Assembly: GCF_000376425.1 (NCBI RefSeq)
Contig: NZ_AQWL01000007.1
Location: 1 to 64,000, forward strand
Direction of reading: 5' to 3'
Source: Thiobacillus denitrificans DSM 12475
GTDB lineage: Bacteria; Pseudomonadota; Gammaproteobacteria; Burkholderiales; Thiobacillaceae
Length of the DNA stretch: 64,000 nucleotides
Positions 27,697 through 41,057 of this stretch are shown here, piece after piece (position 1 is the first letter of the stretch; every line of letters begins with the position of its first letter). Made by a program: the position numbers and the translations under genes. The notes below the pieces were generated by a model. That model was not told where the DNA came from. It ran no database searches and was given only the letters and a program-made list of their open reading frames with translations.

Positions 27697-28342
27697 AGTC
27701 CAGCAGTCCCTGCTTGATCGCGTAATGCGTCAGCTCGGCGTTGTTCTTGAGCTGCATTTTCTTCAGCAGGCGGGCGCGGTACATGCTGATGGTCTTGACC
27801 GACAGCGCCAGCCGGTCGGCGATGAGGGTGACGGTCAGGCCGGAGGCGATCATGCACAGGGTCTGGTATTCGCGGTTGGAGAGGCCTTCGTGCGGCAGGC
27901 TGGCGCGTTCGCCGCTGATTTCGCTGGCGAGTTCCTGGGCGACTTCGGCGCTGATGTACTTCTTGCCCGAGGCGACCAGGCGGATGGCGTCGACGAGCTG
28001 ATCCGGCGCGCTCTGCTTGTTGAGATAGCCGGCGGCGCCGGTCTTCAGCGCGCGCACCGCATACTGGGTCTCGCGATGCATCGACAGCATCAGCACCTTG
28101 ATGCCGGGATGTTCGTTCTTCAGCAGTTCCAGGGTTTCCAAGCCGCTGCGGTCGGGCATGGAAATGTCCATCAGCACCAGGTCCCAGGGCTCCCGCCGGG
28201 CCATCTGCAGGGCATTTCTTGCGCAGTCGGCCTCGCCAGCGACTTCGATGTCGTCGACTTCGGCGAGGATTTGCTTGAGCCCCTCGCGGACGATGGCATG
28301 GTCGTCGACGATGAGGATGCGGTAGGGTTTAGCGACAGCCAC
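27695..28342 (-). CDS. NarL/FixJ-family response regulator
   Basis: A 215-residue regulator with an N-terminal receiver (acidic pair in IVDDHAIVREG, phosphoacceptor D59 in LVLMDISMPDRSG, lysine in GYLNKQ) and a C-terminal LuxR-type HTH (LSNREYQTLCMIASGLTVTLIADRLALSVKTISMYRARLLKKMQLKNNAELTHYAI). The start is a GTG at 28342. The gene overlaps the upstream histidine kinase by 14 bases, so the pair form an operon and a cognate system. The receiver resembles GacA/UvrY-type proteins, but the kinase is a soluble HPK7 type. Confidence 0.93.
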   Translation of the reverse strand: MAVAKPYRILIVDDHAIVREGLKQILAEVDDIEVAGEADCARNALQMARREPWDLVLMDISMPDRSGLETLELLKNEHPGIKVLMLSMHRETQYAVRALKTGAAGYLNKQSAPDQLVDAIRLVASGKKYISAEVAQELASEISGERASLPHEGLSNREYQTLCMIASGLTVTLIADRLALSVKTISMYRARLLKKMQLKNNAELTHYAIKQGLLD

Positions 28343-29858
28343 GGGAATCGTTCTCTGCTGATTGTTTTAACATGTTTATGTTGTCATTTTGTTGACAGCT
28401 GGGCGAGGGGGCGGGTAATGGAACGCGCAGACTTATCCGGGTGCCGCGGCGCCGGGCGGGCAGCACGGTGAGTTCGCCGCCCAGTGCCGCGGCGCGCTCG
28501 TGCATACCGAGGATGCCGAAGGCAGGCTTGCCTTCATCTCTGCGCACAGGCTGGATACCCGTGCCATTGTCGGAGAGGGTGACAAGCAGGCTGTCCTGAT
28601 TGCGCACCAGCTTGAGCCTGACCTGAGTGGCGCGGGCGTGCTTGGCGACATTGGTCAGCGCTTCCTGCACGATGCGGAACACGGCAATCGCGACATCGGG
28701 ATCGAGCGGGATCGGCTCGTCGGTCGCGCTGAACCGGTAGGCGATGTTGGTGTTGCGGCCAAACCGCTGCAGCTGCCACTTGATGGCCGGAACGATGCCG
28801 AGATCCAGCGCTGCCGGCCGCAGATTAGAGGCGATGCGATGTGCCGCGTCGAAGGTATGGTCGACCACCTTGTCAAGATAGTCGGTGCGCTGAATCAGGC
28901 GGTGCGCGTCGGGCGGCAGGTTGTCCTTCAGCCAGGCCAGCACGATCTTGATGGCGGTGAGATTGCCGCCGAGGTCGTCGTGCACCTCCCGTGCCAGGTG
29001 GATGCGCTCCTGTTCCTTGACCTTGTCGACGTGCGCGGCCAACGCGCTCAACTGCGCGCGCGAATGGCGGATTTCGGCTTCGGCCTGCTTGCTTTGCGTC
29101 ACGTTCAGCATGATGCCGTCCCAGACCAGATTGCCGGCCACCTTGCGCTGGCCGACGCGAATCGACACCCATTTCACATCCTCCCAGGCATCCATCCGGA
29201 TGCGGCCTTCCCAGTTGAAGCTCATGTGGCCGCCGCCGGTTTCGGTGAACTTCGCCAGGTAGTCGGCCCTGTCGTCTTCCACGATCAGCTTGAAGAAGCG
29301 TTCCGGCTCAGCGCACAGGGCGGTCGCATCGATACCGAGCAACTGTACGGATTGCTCGCTGGCGTAGCGCAGGACGGGCTGGGAATCGTGCTTGCGCATG
29401 ATCTGATAGGCCATGCCGGGGATATGCGCCACGATCGCGCGCAAATCGGAGGCCGAGTGTGCCAGCGCCTGCCGCGAGGCCTCGCGCTGGCTGATGTCGT
29501 CGGCAATGCAGATGAAAACCGGCTGGCCGCGATGGGTTGCGCAGGAAAGCCGGGCCTCGACCGGATAGCGGCTGCCGTCGCGGCGGCAGCAGTGCGCATG
29601 CAGCGTGATGCGGCGCTTCTTCCCGCTTTGCAGCAGGGCAAGCAGGGTGTTGAACGACGGTTTGTCCTCGGGCGCCAGCACGTCCAGCGGTGTCAGCTTC
29701 TGCAAGGCCGCGAGCGGATATTGCAGGTTGTTCGCAGCGGACGGGTTGGCCTGGACGATCTGCAGGGTGTCCGCGTCGAACACCATTACTTCGGTGGCCG
29801 CTTCCTGCAGGATCGCCTTCAACAGCGCGCCTTCGCCGACGGTTTTGGATGAAACCAT
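28329..29858 (-). CDS. PAS-domain sensor histidine kinase (HPK7/NarX-type)
   Basis: A 509-residue cytoplasmic-looking kinase with two PAS domains (about 10-130 and 140-260; the first ends ICIADDISQREASRQAL, the second DGIMLNVTQSKQAEAEI), a HisKA_3 dimerisation domain with His293 in LAREVHDDLGGNLTAIKI, and an HATPase domain (FRIVQEALTNVAKHA; DNGTGI; GILGMHERAAALGG). No transmembrane helix is visible, so the signal is intracellular or diffusible. The ATG at 29858 is preceded by AGGAGGAG; an upstream ATG at 29870 lies before that site. It is divergent from the Memo-AMMECR1 gene. Confidence 0.93.
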   Translation of the reverse strand: MVSSKTVGEGALLKAILQEAATEVMVFDADTLQIVQANPSAANNLQYPLAALQKLTPLDVLAPEDKPSFNTLLALLQSGKKRRITLHAHCCRRDGSRYPVEARLSCATHRGQPVFICIADDISQREASRQALAHSASDLRAIVAHIPGMAYQIMRKHDSQPVLRYASEQSVQLLGIDATALCAEPERFFKLIVEDDRADYLAKFTETGGGHMSFNWEGRIRMDAWEDVKWVSIRVGQRKVAGNLVWDGIMLNVTQSKQAEAEIRHSRAQLSALAAHVDKVKEQERIHLAREVHDDLGGNLTAIKIVLAWLKDNLPPDAHRLIQRTDYLDKVVDHTFDAAHRIASNLRPAALDLGIVPAIKWQLQRFGRNTNIAYRFSATDEPIPLDPDVAIAVFRIVQEALTNVAKHARATQVRLKLVRNQDSLLVTLSDNGTGIQPVRRDEGKPAFGILGMHERAAALGGELTVLPARRRGTRISLRVPLPAPSPSCQQNDNINMLKQSAENDSRGCR

Positions 29859-29998
29859 ACTCCTCCTCATTGCTGAAGTTTTTATGACGACAGATTCCTG
29901 TCTTTTTTTAATCCGTCATTATCGGCGGAAACACCGCCCGACTTGAAATCGGGTCGAATCTCCCACACTTAGTAAACTGGTTGCCGAGGGGATTGTCC

Positions 29999-31357
29999 AT
30001 GCCTACCACCCGCCCCGCTGTCGTCGCAGGCCTTTTCTACCCGGACCAGCCGGCTTTGCTCAGGCAAACGCTCGCCGACATGCTGGCCGAGGCCGGCCCC
30101 GTTGCACTGCCCTGCCGGCCCAAAGCCTTGATCGTGCCGCATGCCGGCTATGTGTATTCCGGCGCGGTCGCCGCCAGCGCCTATGCGCGTCTGGGCGATT
30201 TGCGCGGCCATATTTGCCGGGTGGTGCTGCTCGGTCCCGCCCACCGGGTCCATGTGCGCGGGCTGGCCTTGCCCGAGGCGGAGCGCTTTGCCACCCCGCT
30301 CGGCGAAATCCGGCTGGATCGCGAGGGCATGCGGCACCTCGCCGATCTGCCGCAGGTAAGCGCAAGCGCCGCGGCGCACCGGATGGAGCATTCGCTGGAA
30401 GTGCAGCTGCCTTTCCTGCAGCAGGTGCTGGGCGATTTCCTGTTGCTGCCGCTGGCGGTGGGCGAGGCGACCGCTGCCGAGGTCGCCGAGGTGCTGGAGA
30501 GGATGTGGGGCGGCGACGAGACGCTGATCGTGATTAGCTCCGACCTGTCGCATTTCCTGCCCGATGCGCTCGCCCGCAAGGTGGACGGCGAGACCGTCGG
30601 CGCGATTCTGGCGCTGGATCCGCACCTCAGCCACGAGCAGGCCTGCGGCGCCACGCCGATCAACGGCCTGCTGCTGGCGGCGCGCACGCATGGCCTGCAT
30701 GCCGTGGCGCTGGACGTGCGCAATTCCAGCGACACCGCCGGCGACCCCGAGCGGGTGGTCGGCTACGCCGCGTTCGCTTTCGAGGCCGGGACCGATGCGG
30801 ACCGGCCGGACGCGGAAAAGGGCGCCACCCTGCTCAAGCTGGCGCGCGCCGAGATCGCTTCCAGGCTGGGCCACGAGGCGGCATCCCCCACCCAGGCCGG
30901 CTGGCTGCTGGAGCCGGGCGCCTGCTTCGTCACCCTGACCCGGCACGGCGAGCTGCGTGGCTGCATCGGCACCCTGGAAGCACACCGTTCGCTGGAGATC
31001 GACGTGCGCGAAAACGCGGTGGCGGCGGCGTTCCGTGATCCCCGCTTCATGCCGCTGGGCCGCGGCGAGTTCGAGGAAATCCGGGTCGAGGTGTCGCTGC
31101 TGACGCCGGCCGAGCCGCTGGCGGTGACAAGCGAGGCGGACGCGCTGGCGGCGTTGCAGCCGCATGTCGATGGGGTGGTGTTCGAGTATGGCCATTACCG
31201 CAGCACCTTCCTGCCGCAGGTATGGGCGCAGCTGCCCGAGCCGGCCGCGTTTCTCGCCCAGCTCAAGCGCAAGGCGGGTCTGCCCGCGGATTTCTGGGCT
31301 GAAGGCGTGCGCCTGTCGCACTACAGCGTCAGCAAGTGGAAAGAGACGGCCGCATGA
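29999..31357 (+). CDS. AmmeMemoRadiSam system protein B/A fusion (Memo-AMMECR1)
   Basis: A 452-residue two-domain protein. Residues about 1-265 are a Memo-like (AmrB) domain (PAVVAGLFYPDQPALL, LIVPHAGYVYSGAVAASAY, SSDLSHFLP). Residues about 275-452 are an AMMECR1 (AmrA) domain (FVTLTRHGELRGCIGTLEAHRSLEIDVRENAVAAAFRDPRF). In many genomes these are separate genes beside the radical SAM gene that follows here with an ATGA overlap. The biochemical role of the bacterial system is not established. The ATG at 29999 has GAGGGGAT upstream. Confidence 0.93.
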   Translation: MPTTRPAVVAGLFYPDQPALLRQTLADMLAEAGPVALPCRPKALIVPHAGYVYSGAVAASAYARLGDLRGHICRVVLLGPAHRVHVRGLALPEAERFATPLGEIRLDREGMRHLADLPQVSASAAAHRMEHSLEVQLPFLQQVLGDFLLLPLAVGEATAAEVAEVLERMWGGDETLIVISSDLSHFLPDALARKVDGETVGAILALDPHLSHEQACGATPINGLLLAARTHGLHAVALDVRNSSDTAGDPERVVGYAAFAFEAGTDADRPDAEKGATLLKLARAEIASRLGHEAASPTQAGWLLEPGACFVTLTRHGELRGCIGTLEAHRSLEIDVRENAVAAAFRDPRFMPLGRGEFEEIRVEVSLLTPAEPLAVTSEADALAALQPHVDGVVFEYGHYRSTFLPQVWAQLPEPAAFLAQLKRKAGLPADFWAEGVRLSHYSVSKWKETAA

Positions 31358-32442
31358 GCATCCCCGAATCGCATCACCCGGCACGCTGGTGGCGCGTGCT
31401 GCCGGACGGCCGCATCGAGTGCGACCTGTGCCCGCGCTTCTGCAGGCTGCACGAGGGCCAGCGCGGGCTGTGTTTCGTGCGCAAGAATGAGGGCGGCAGG
31501 ATGGTGCTCACCACCTACGGTCGCTCGTCCGGTTTCTGCGTCGACCCGATCGAGAAGAAGCCGCTCAACCATTTCTACCCCGGCAGTTCGGTGTTTTCCT
31601 TCGGCACCGCCGGCTGCAACCTCGCCTGCAAGTTCTGCCAGAACTGGGACATCTCCAAGTCGCGTGAGACCGACACGCTGATGGACCGGGCTGCGCCGGA
31701 CGAGATCGCCGAAGCGGCGGAGCGGAGCGACTGCAAGAGTGTGGCCTTCACCTACAACGATCCGGTGATCTTCGCCGAATACGCGATGGACGTCGCCGAC
31801 GCCTGCCACGCGCGCGGCCTCAAGACCGTGGCGGTCACTGCCGGCTACATCACCGAGGAACCGCGGCGCGAATTCTTCGCCAGGATGGACGCCGTCAACG
31901 TCGACCTCAAGGCCTTCAGCGACGATTTCTACGTCGAGCTGACCGGCGCCCATCTGCAGCCGGTGCTCGATACGCTGATCTACCTGAAGCGCGAGACCGA
32001 CGTCTGGTTCGAGATCACCACGCTCCTGATCCCCGGCCGCAACGATTCCGACGCCGAGCTTGCGGCGATGAGCCGGTGGATCATGCACGAACTCGGCCCC
32101 GACGTGCCGCTGCACTTCTCCGCCTTCCATCCCGACTGGAAGATGCGCGACGTGCCGCCGGCGTCGACGCTGACGCACGCGCGCGACATCGCGCTGCAGG
32201 CCGGTCTCCACTACGTCTACACCGGCAACGTGCACGACACCACCGGCGGCACCACCTTCTGTCCGGGCTGCCACGAGGCACTGATCGTGCGCGACTGGTA
32301 CCGCATCGACGATTACAAGCTCACGCCGGACGGCCACTGCCCGCACTGCGGTGGCGCCATCGCCGGCCGCTTCGGTGCGTTCAGCCATCCCTTCGGCAAC
32401 CGCCGCATCCCGGTTGCCATGCACCGCGAGGATCGGCCATGA
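31354..32442 (+). CDS. amrS: AmmeMemoRadiSam system radical SAM enzyme
   Basis: A 362-residue radical SAM protein. The CxxxCxxC cluster motif is C88-NLA-C92-KF-C95 in GTAGCNLACKFCQNWD. An extra N-terminal cysteine group (C23, C26, C30, C40 in ECDLCPRFC ... GLC) and a C-terminal set (FCPGCHEAL, CPHCGG) suggest additional metal sites. It resembles activating-enzyme-like proteins of the AmrS family (PflA-type annotation is common). The start is fixed by the ATGA overlap with the upstream fusion gene, and its stop overlaps the start of the hydrolase gene the same way. Confidence 0.94.
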   Translation: MSIPESHHPARWWRVLPDGRIECDLCPRFCRLHEGQRGLCFVRKNEGGRMVLTTYGRSSGFCVDPIEKKPLNHFYPGSSVFSFGTAGCNLACKFCQNWDISKSRETDTLMDRAAPDEIAEAAERSDCKSVAFTYNDPVIFAEYAMDVADACHARGLKTVAVTAGYITEEPRREFFARMDAVNVDLKAFSDDFYVELTGAHLQPVLDTLIYLKRETDVWFEITTLLIPGRNDSDAELAAMSRWIMHELGPDVPLHFSAFHPDWKMRDVPPASTLTHARDIALQAGLHYVYTGNVHDTTGGTTFCPGCHEALIVRDWYRIDDYKLTPDGHCPHCGGAIAGRFGAFSHPFGNRRIPVAMHREDRP

Positions 32443-33083
32443 GCAGCGCCACCCTGGCCCACATCCCGGCCGGCAATGCTACCGTCGAAGGCATGCTGGA
32501 CATCCCCGACGGCGCCGTCGGGCTGGTACTGTTCGCCCACGGCAGCGGCTCGTCGCGCCACTCGCCGCGCAACAACTATGTCGCCGGGGTGTTGCGCGAC
32601 GCCGGCGTGGGCACTCTACTGATGGACCTGCTGACGCCGGAGGAGGACCGCGATTATTCGCGCCGCTTCGATATCGGTCTGCTGACGCAGCGGCTGCTCG
32701 ACGCGGCGCGCTGGGTCGGCGCGCAGGACACGACCCGCGCCCTGCCGCTCGGTTTCTTCGGTGCCAGCACCGGCGCCGCCGCCGCGCTCGAAGCCGCCGC
32801 CGCACTGGGCGAGGCGGCACGCGCCGTGGTCTCCCGCGGTGGTCGTCCCGACCTGGCCAGCGAACTGGCCCTGCAGGAAGTGGGCGCGCCGACCTTGCTG
32901 CTGGTGGGCGGCTACGACGATGGCGTGATCGACCTCAACCAGCTGGCGTACGACCAGCTGCGCTGCGAGAAGGAAATGGTGATCGTTCCCGGCGCGACCC
33001 ACCTGTTCGAGGAACCCGGCGCGCTGGAGGCGGTGGCGATGCGGGCGGCGGGGTGGTTCGCGGAGCACCTTCCCCGACGCTGA
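32439..33083 (+). CDS. Alpha/beta hydrolase (dienelactone-hydrolase-like)
   Basis: A 214-residue single-domain hydrolase. The oxyanion-hole segment [17 protein letters not shown], nucleophile elbow [13 protein letters not shown] (GxSxG), the acid region [12 protein letters not shown] and the histidine in [12 protein letters not shown] make a normal Ser-Asp-His triad. No signal peptide is seen. The ATG overlaps the stop of the radical SAM gene, so it is part of that operon. In other genomes this family often sits with phosphoribosyltransferase domains. The substrate is unknown. Confidence 0.88.
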   Translation: MSSATLAHIPAGNATVEGMLDIPDGAVGLVLFAHGSGSSRHSPRNNYVAGVLRDAGVGTLLMDLLTPEEDRDYSRRFDIGLLTQRLLDAARWVGAQDTTRALPLGFFGASTGAAAALEAAAALGEAARAVVSRGGRPDLASELALQEVGAPTLLLVGGYDDGVIDLNQLAYDQLRCEKEMVIVPGATHLFEEPGALEAVAMRAAGWFAEHLPRR

Positions 33084-33128
33084 CTGAGCACGCTGGCCGC
33101 CCGTCGGGCCGCGTGGCATGATCGAAGC

Positions 33129-33848
<720 letters not shown>

Positions 33849-33852
33849 CGCC

Positions 33853-36417
<2,565 letters not shown>

Positions 36418-36421
36418 CGAC

Positions 36422-38791
36422 GTGAAGGCCCTCGACCGCAAACTCTTCCGTGATCTGTGGCACATGCGCGGCCAGGTGCTGGCGATCACCGCGGTGATCA
36501 TGGGCGGCATCGCCACCATGGCGATGTCGCTGTCGACCTACGATTCGCTCACCACGACGCGCGACCGCTTCTACGCCGAATACCGCTTTGCCGAGGTCTT
36601 CGCCAGCCTCAAGCGCGCGCCCGAGCCGGTGGCCGAGCGGCTCGCGGCGATTCCTGGCGTCGAGGTGCTGGAAACGCGGGTGAGGGCAGGGGTGAAGCTC
36701 GAAGTCGCGGGCTTCACCGACCCCATCACCGGGCTGATCCTGTCCGTGCCGGACGTCGGCGAGGCACAACTCAACCACGTGCATCTCAAGCGCGGGCGCA
36801 GCGTGCAGCCATGGAGCGCGGACGAGGTGGTGCTCTCCGACACCTTCGCCGACGCTCACGGCTTCCAGCCGGGCGATACGCTCGCCGCGATCATCAATGG
36901 CAAGCGCAAGCGGCTGACGGTGGTCGGCGTCGCGGTGTCGCCGGAATACGTCTACCAGATCGCGCCCGGCGCGATGTTTCCCGACTTCAAGCGCTACGGC
37001 GTGCTGTGGATGGGGCGCAGCGCGCTCGCCGCCGCCTACGACATGGAGGGCGCGTTCAACCAGGTCAGCCTCACGCTCGCCCGCGATGCCCGCGAGCAGG
37101 ATGTGATCGACCGCGTCGACGCCGTGCTCGCAAGCTACGGCGGCACCGGCGCCTACGGCCGAGACGACCAGTTCTCCAACCGCTTTTTGTCCGAGGAGCT
37201 GAAGCAGCTGCGGACCATGGCGACAGTGTTCCCGGCGATCTTCCTCGGCGTCGCCGCCTTCCTGCTGAACGTGGTCCTGAGCCGGCTGATCGCCTTGCAG
37301 CGCGACCAGATCGCCATCCTCAAGGCCTTCGGCTACAGCTATCTCGCGATCGGCGCGCACTACGTCAAGCTGGTGCTGCTGATGGCGGTACTCGGGGCGG
37401 CGGCGGGCCTGGCGCTCGGCGCCTGGTTCGGCCAGGGGCTGGCGCACGTCTACACCGAAACGAGCTTTCGCTTTCCCTACCTCGATTACCAGCTGCGCCC
37501 GGGGGTCATCCTGATCGCGCTCGCGATCTCCGCCTTCGCTGCGGTGAGCGGCACGCTGCTGTCGGTGGTGCGCGCGGTGCGGTTGCCGCCGGCGGAAGGG
37601 ATGCGCCCGGAAACCCCGCTCGCCTACCATGCCAGCGTGTTCGAGCGCCTCGGCCTTGCGCGCTGGCTCGCCGCGCCGAGCCGCATGGTGCTGCGCCACA
37701 TCGGGCGGCACCCGATGAAGTCGCTGCTCTCCATACTCGGGATCGCCTGCGCCTGCGGGCTGATGATGGTGGGCAACTACCAGAAAGGCGCGATCGACTT
37801 CATGGTCGACGTGCAGTTCCGCCAGGCCGCGCGCGAGGATCTGGCGCTCACCTTCATCGAGCCGACTTCGGGACGCGCGCTGCACGAGCTTGCCGCGCTG
37901 CCCGGCGTCGACCACGTCGAGGGCTACCGCGACGTGCCGGCGATCCTGCGTTTCGGGCAGTATCGCCATCGTGCGGCCGTCTTCGGCATCCAGCCGGAAG
38001 GCCGGCTGCACCGCTCGCTCGACAGCCGGCTGCAGCCGGTGGCGGTGCCGCCAGGCGGCGTGGTGCTCACCGACCACCTGGCGAACGAGATACTGAACGT
38101 GAAGCCGGGCGACCTGCTGACGATCGAGGTGCTGGAGGGCAGCCGCCCGGTACGGCAGGTGCCGGTGCTCGGCATCACCAAACAGTATCTCGGGGTGTCG
38201 GCCTACATGCAGCAGGACTCGCTCAACGCCCTGATGCGCGAGGGCAACACGGTCTCGGGCGCCTACCTCGCGGTGCAGCCGGGCACCCAGGCACGGCTCT
38301 ACGCCGACCTTCACGAGCGCCCGCGCGTGCTCGGCATGGTCGCCAACAAGGCGGCGGTGCAGAGCTTCTACGCCACCATCGGCGAGTTCATCCTGTTCTA
38401 CAACCTGGTGGCGACGCTGCTCGCCGGCGCGATCGGCTTCGGCGTGGTCTACAACAGCGCGCGCATCAGCCTTTCCGAGCGCGGCCGCGAGCTCGCCAGC
38501 CTGCGCGTGCTGGGCTTCACCCGCGGCGAGATCGCCTATATCCTGCTGGGGGACCTGGCGCTGCTGTCGCTGGCTGCGATCCCGGTCGGCTTCGCCGTCG
38601 GCGTCGGCCTGGTCGGCATCCTGGTGGTGGCGTTCCAGAGCGAACTGTACCGGCTGCCGCTGATCCTGACGCCGGAAAACTATGCCATGGGCGCCTCCGT
38701 TATCATCGCTTCCGCGCTGCTGTCCGGCCTGCTGCTGTGGCATCGCCTCGGCCGGCTCGATCTGGTGGCGGTATTGAAAACTCGCGAATAG
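36422..38791 (+). CDS. FtsX-like ABC transporter permease
   Basis: A 789-residue permease with an N-terminal transmembrane helix (MRGQVLAITAVIMGGIATMAMSLS), a large periplasmic domain, and two groups of membrane helices (TVFPAIFLGVAAFLLNVVLSRLIALQRDQIAILKAFGYS; then YNLVATLLAGAIGFGVVYNSARISLSERGRELASLRVLGFTRGEIAYILLGDLALL), each a FtsX domain. The start is a GTG at 36422, 4 bases after mgtA. It should pair with the ATPase at 33129 and the adaptor at 38805 in an efflux or lipid/peptide extrusion complex; the substrate is unknown. Confidence 0.92.
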   Translation: MKALDRKLFRDLWHMRGQVLAITAVIMGGIATMAMSLSTYDSLTTTRDRFYAEYRFAEVFASLKRAPEPVAERLAAIPGVEVLETRVRAGVKLEVAGFTDPITGLILSVPDVGEAQLNHVHLKRGRSVQPWSADEVVLSDTFADAHGFQPGDTLAAIINGKRKRLTVVGVAVSPEYVYQIAPGAMFPDFKRYGVLWMGRSALAAAYDMEGAFNQVSLTLARDAREQDVIDRVDAVLASYGGTGAYGRDDQFSNRFLSEELKQLRTMATVFPAIFLGVAAFLLNVVLSRLIALQRDQIAILKAFGYSYLAIGAHYVKLVLLMAVLGAAAGLALGAWFGQGLAHVYTETSFRFPYLDYQLRPGVILIALAISAFAAVSGTLLSVVRAVRLPPAEGMRPETPLAYHASVFERLGLARWLAAPSRMVLRHIGRHPMKSLLSILGIACACGLMMVGNYQKGAIDFMVDVQFRQAAREDLALTFIEPTSGRALHELAALPGVDHVEGYRDVPAILRFGQYRHRAAVFGIQPEGRLHRSLDSRLQPVAVPPGGVVLTDHLANEILNVKPGDLLTIEVLEGSRPVRQVPVLGITKQYLGVSAYMQQDSLNALMREGNTVSGAYLAVQPGTQARLYADLHERPRVLGMVANKAAVQSFYATIGEFILFYNLVATLLAGAIGFGVVYNSARISLSERGRELASLRVLGFTRGEIAYILLGDLALLSLAAIPVGFAVGVGLVGILVVAFQSELYRLPLILTPENYAMGASVIIASALLSGLLLWHRLGRLDLVAVLKTRE

Positions 38792-38804
38792 GCAACAGGG
38801 AAAC

Positions 38805-39995
38805 ATGCGGCTACGCGCAAAAACCGGAATGCTGGCAACCGCCGCCGTGGTGGCGGCGGGCCTCGCGATCGGCTTCATGCCGCGCGCGGTGCCGGTCGAT
38901 GTCGCCGAAGTGGCGCGCGCGCCGCTCGCGGTGACGGTGGAGGAGGAGGGCAAGACCCGAGTGCGTGAGCGCTACCTGGTGTCCGCGCCGGTGGCGGGCT
39001 ACGTTCGTCGCATCGGCCTCGACGCGGGCGATGCCGTCAAGGCGGGGCAGATGCTGGCGGTGATCGAGCCTGCGCGCGCGGTGGCGCTCGATCCGCGCAC
39101 GCGCGCGCAGGCGCAGGCGCAGGTGAGCGCCGCCCGCGCAGCGCTCGCTGCCGCCGAGGAGAATGCGCGCGCCGCCGCGGCCGCCGCGCAGCTGGCACGG
39201 CAGGAGCGCGTCCGCGCCGAGTCGCTGCGGCAGTCGAATTTCGTCTCGGCGCAGGCACTCGATATCGCGATCACCGCCGAGACCCGTGCCCGTGCCGCCG
39301 ACCAGGGCGCGCGGCATGCAGTGAAGGTCGCGCGCTTCGATCTGGAGACGGCGCAGGCGGCGGTCGCCAGTACCGACCGCCTGAAGAGCGGGGTGGCCGA
39401 CGTGGTGCAGGTACGCGCGCCGGCCGACGCTCACGTCTTGCGCCTGCTGCAGGAAAGCGAGGGCGCGGTGGCGGCCGGGCAGCCGCTGCTCGAGATCGGC
39501 GACCCCGCAAGCCTTGAGGTCGAGGTCGAGGTGCTGTCGACCCATGCGGTGAAGATCGCGCCCGGCTCGAAAGTCATCCTCGACCGCTGGGGCGGCGCGC
39601 AGGCGGTCGAGGGCCGTGTGCGCGTGGTCGAGCCGAGCGGCTTCACCAAGATCTCGGCGCTCGGGGTGGAGGAGCAGCGGGTACGCGTCATCGTCGACTT
39701 CAGTTCGCCGCGCGAGGCGTGGGCGCGGCTCGGCGACGGCTACCGGGTGGAGGCGCGCTTCGTGCTGTGGGAAGGCCAGGACGTGCTGCAGCTGCCGACC
39801 AGCGCGTTGTTCCGGCAGGGCGACGGCTGGGCGGCGTTCGTGATCGACGGCCGCCGCGCACGCCTGGCGCCGGTCGGTCTCGGTCAGCGCGCCGGGCTCG
39901 CCACCGAGGTGCTGTCAGGACTTGCGGCTGGCGACAAGGTGGTCGCGCACCCCGACGAGACGATCAAGGACGGCGTGCGGGTGAAGCCGCGCTAG
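38805..39995 (+). CDS. HlyD-family periplasmic adaptor of ABC efflux system
   Basis: A 396-residue membrane-fusion protein: N-terminal membrane anchor (MLATAAVVAAGLAIGFMP), biotinyl-lipoyl-like half motifs (YVRRIGLDAGDAVKAGQMLAVIEP and later VRAPADAHVLRLLQESEGAVAAGQPLLEI) separated by a long Ala/Arg-rich coiled hairpin, and a C-terminal beta-barrel with GLATEVLSGLAAGDKVVAHPDETIKDGVRV. It follows the permease after 13 bases. The combination with an FtsX-type permease and ATPase is like MacAB/DevBCA systems; an outer-membrane partner is not present here. Confidence 0.9.
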   Translation: MRLRAKTGMLATAAVVAAGLAIGFMPRAVPVDVAEVARAPLAVTVEEEGKTRVRERYLVSAPVAGYVRRIGLDAGDAVKAGQMLAVIEPARAVALDPRTRAQAQAQVSAARAALAAAEENARAAAAAAQLARQERVRAESLRQSNFVSAQALDIAITAETRARAADQGARHAVKVARFDLETAQAAVASTDRLKSGVADVVQVRAPADAHVLRLLQESEGAVAAGQPLLEIGDPASLEVEVEVLSTHAVKIAPGSKVILDRWGGAQAVEGRVRVVEPSGFTKISALGVEEQRVRVIVDFSSPREAWARLGDGYRVEARFVLWEGQDVLQLPTSALFRQGDGWAAFVIDGRRARLAPVGLGQRAGLATEVLSGLAAGDKVVAHPDETIKDGVRVKPR

Positions 39996-40082
39996 CGAGG
40001 CCGGGGCGCTCGCGGTCTGTTCGCGGTGCCGTGGCCCGCGGGGGGGGTGCGTACGGAAGGCCATCCTCTCTGCCTGGAAGGG

Positions 40083-41057
40083 TCATTCGGCACTGAAGCG
40101 ACGGCGGTATTCGCCGGGGGTCAGGCCGACAATCCGGGCAAAGATTTTGCGGAAGGCGCCAGGATCGCCGTAGCCGACTTCCCAGGCGATTCGGTCTACG
40201 GGCAAGCGGCTGAACTGCAGCATCTCGCGCGCCTTGCCCACGCGCAGCCGCTGGCAATACTCCCTGGTCGTCATGCCGATCGCCTTCTGGAAGCGGCGCA
40301 GGAAGGTCCGCTCCTCCAGTCCTGCCCGCTCGGCCAGCGTTGCAAGCGCGATGTCCCTGGCATCCGTTGCTTGGAGCCAGTGCTGCACCTTGAGCACGGC
40401 CGTGTCGCCGTGGGTCAGCCGCGGGGAGAAAGGGCTGTAGTAGCGCTGTTCGCGCCCCGGGGGATCGACCAGCAGTATCCGTGCAGTCTCGGCCATGACC
40501 GTCGGCCCGAGAAAACGATCGACCAGCCGCAATCCCAGGTCGGTCCACGCCATCGCGCCGCCGGCGGTGATGATGTCGCCATCGTCGATGATGAGCTGGT
40601 CGGCGTCCATGCGCGCTTGCGGGAAGCGGGCCTGGAAGAGTTCGACATGGAGCCAGTGCGTAGTCACGGTGCGGCCCGCGAGCAGGCCGGTCTCGCCCAG
40701 CAGGAAGGCCCCGGCGCAGACCGATCCCAGCGTGACGCCCATGCCATGTTGATTGCGCAGCCAGTCCGCGAACGGAGCGGCGGCTTCTGCTGACAGCGGC
40801 TCGCCCAGGCCGGGCGGCAGAATGAGGACGGCCAGCGTGCTCACGTCATCCGGGGCCGTGTCGAAGATACGGACAGGCGCTTTGCCCGCTGCGTCCGTTT
40901 GCCAATGACTGATGCGCAGCGCATTGGAATCCCGCTTGCCGTAGCGGGCGGCAATCCCGTCCGCCAGGCCGAACAGGTCGGTCAAGCCCAACACCGCCGC
41001 CAGTTGCGCTCCCGGATATAGCACCAGACCGATTTCGATCGATTCGTCGCAGGCCAT
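40083..41057 (-). CDS. GlxA/AraC-family transcriptional regulator (DJ-1/PfpI plus HTH)
   Basis: A 324-residue regulator. Residues about 10-190 form a class I glutamine-amidotransferase-like domain ([49 protein letters not shown]), followed by an AraC HTH ([89 protein letters not shown]). The ATG at 41057 was chosen; an open extension to 41099 reaches into the intergenic region. The gene is divergent from the isochorismatase-family gene, which it may regulate. Confidence 0.92.
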   Translation of the reverse strand: MACDESIEIGLVLYPGAQLAAVLGLTDLFGLADGIAARYGKRDSNALRISHWQTDAAGKAPVRIFDTAPDDVSTLAVLILPPGLGEPLSAEAAAPFADWLRNQHGMGVTLGSVCAGAFLLGETGLLAGRTVTTHWLHVELFQARFPQARMDADQLIIDDGDIITAGGAMAWTDLGLRLVDRFLGPTVMAETARILLVDPPGREQRYYSPFSPRLTHGDTAVLKVQHWLQATDARDIALATLAERAGLEERTFLRRFQKAIGMTTREYCQRLRVGKAREMLQFSRLPVDRIAWEVGYGDPGAFRKIFARIVGLTPGEYRRRFSAE

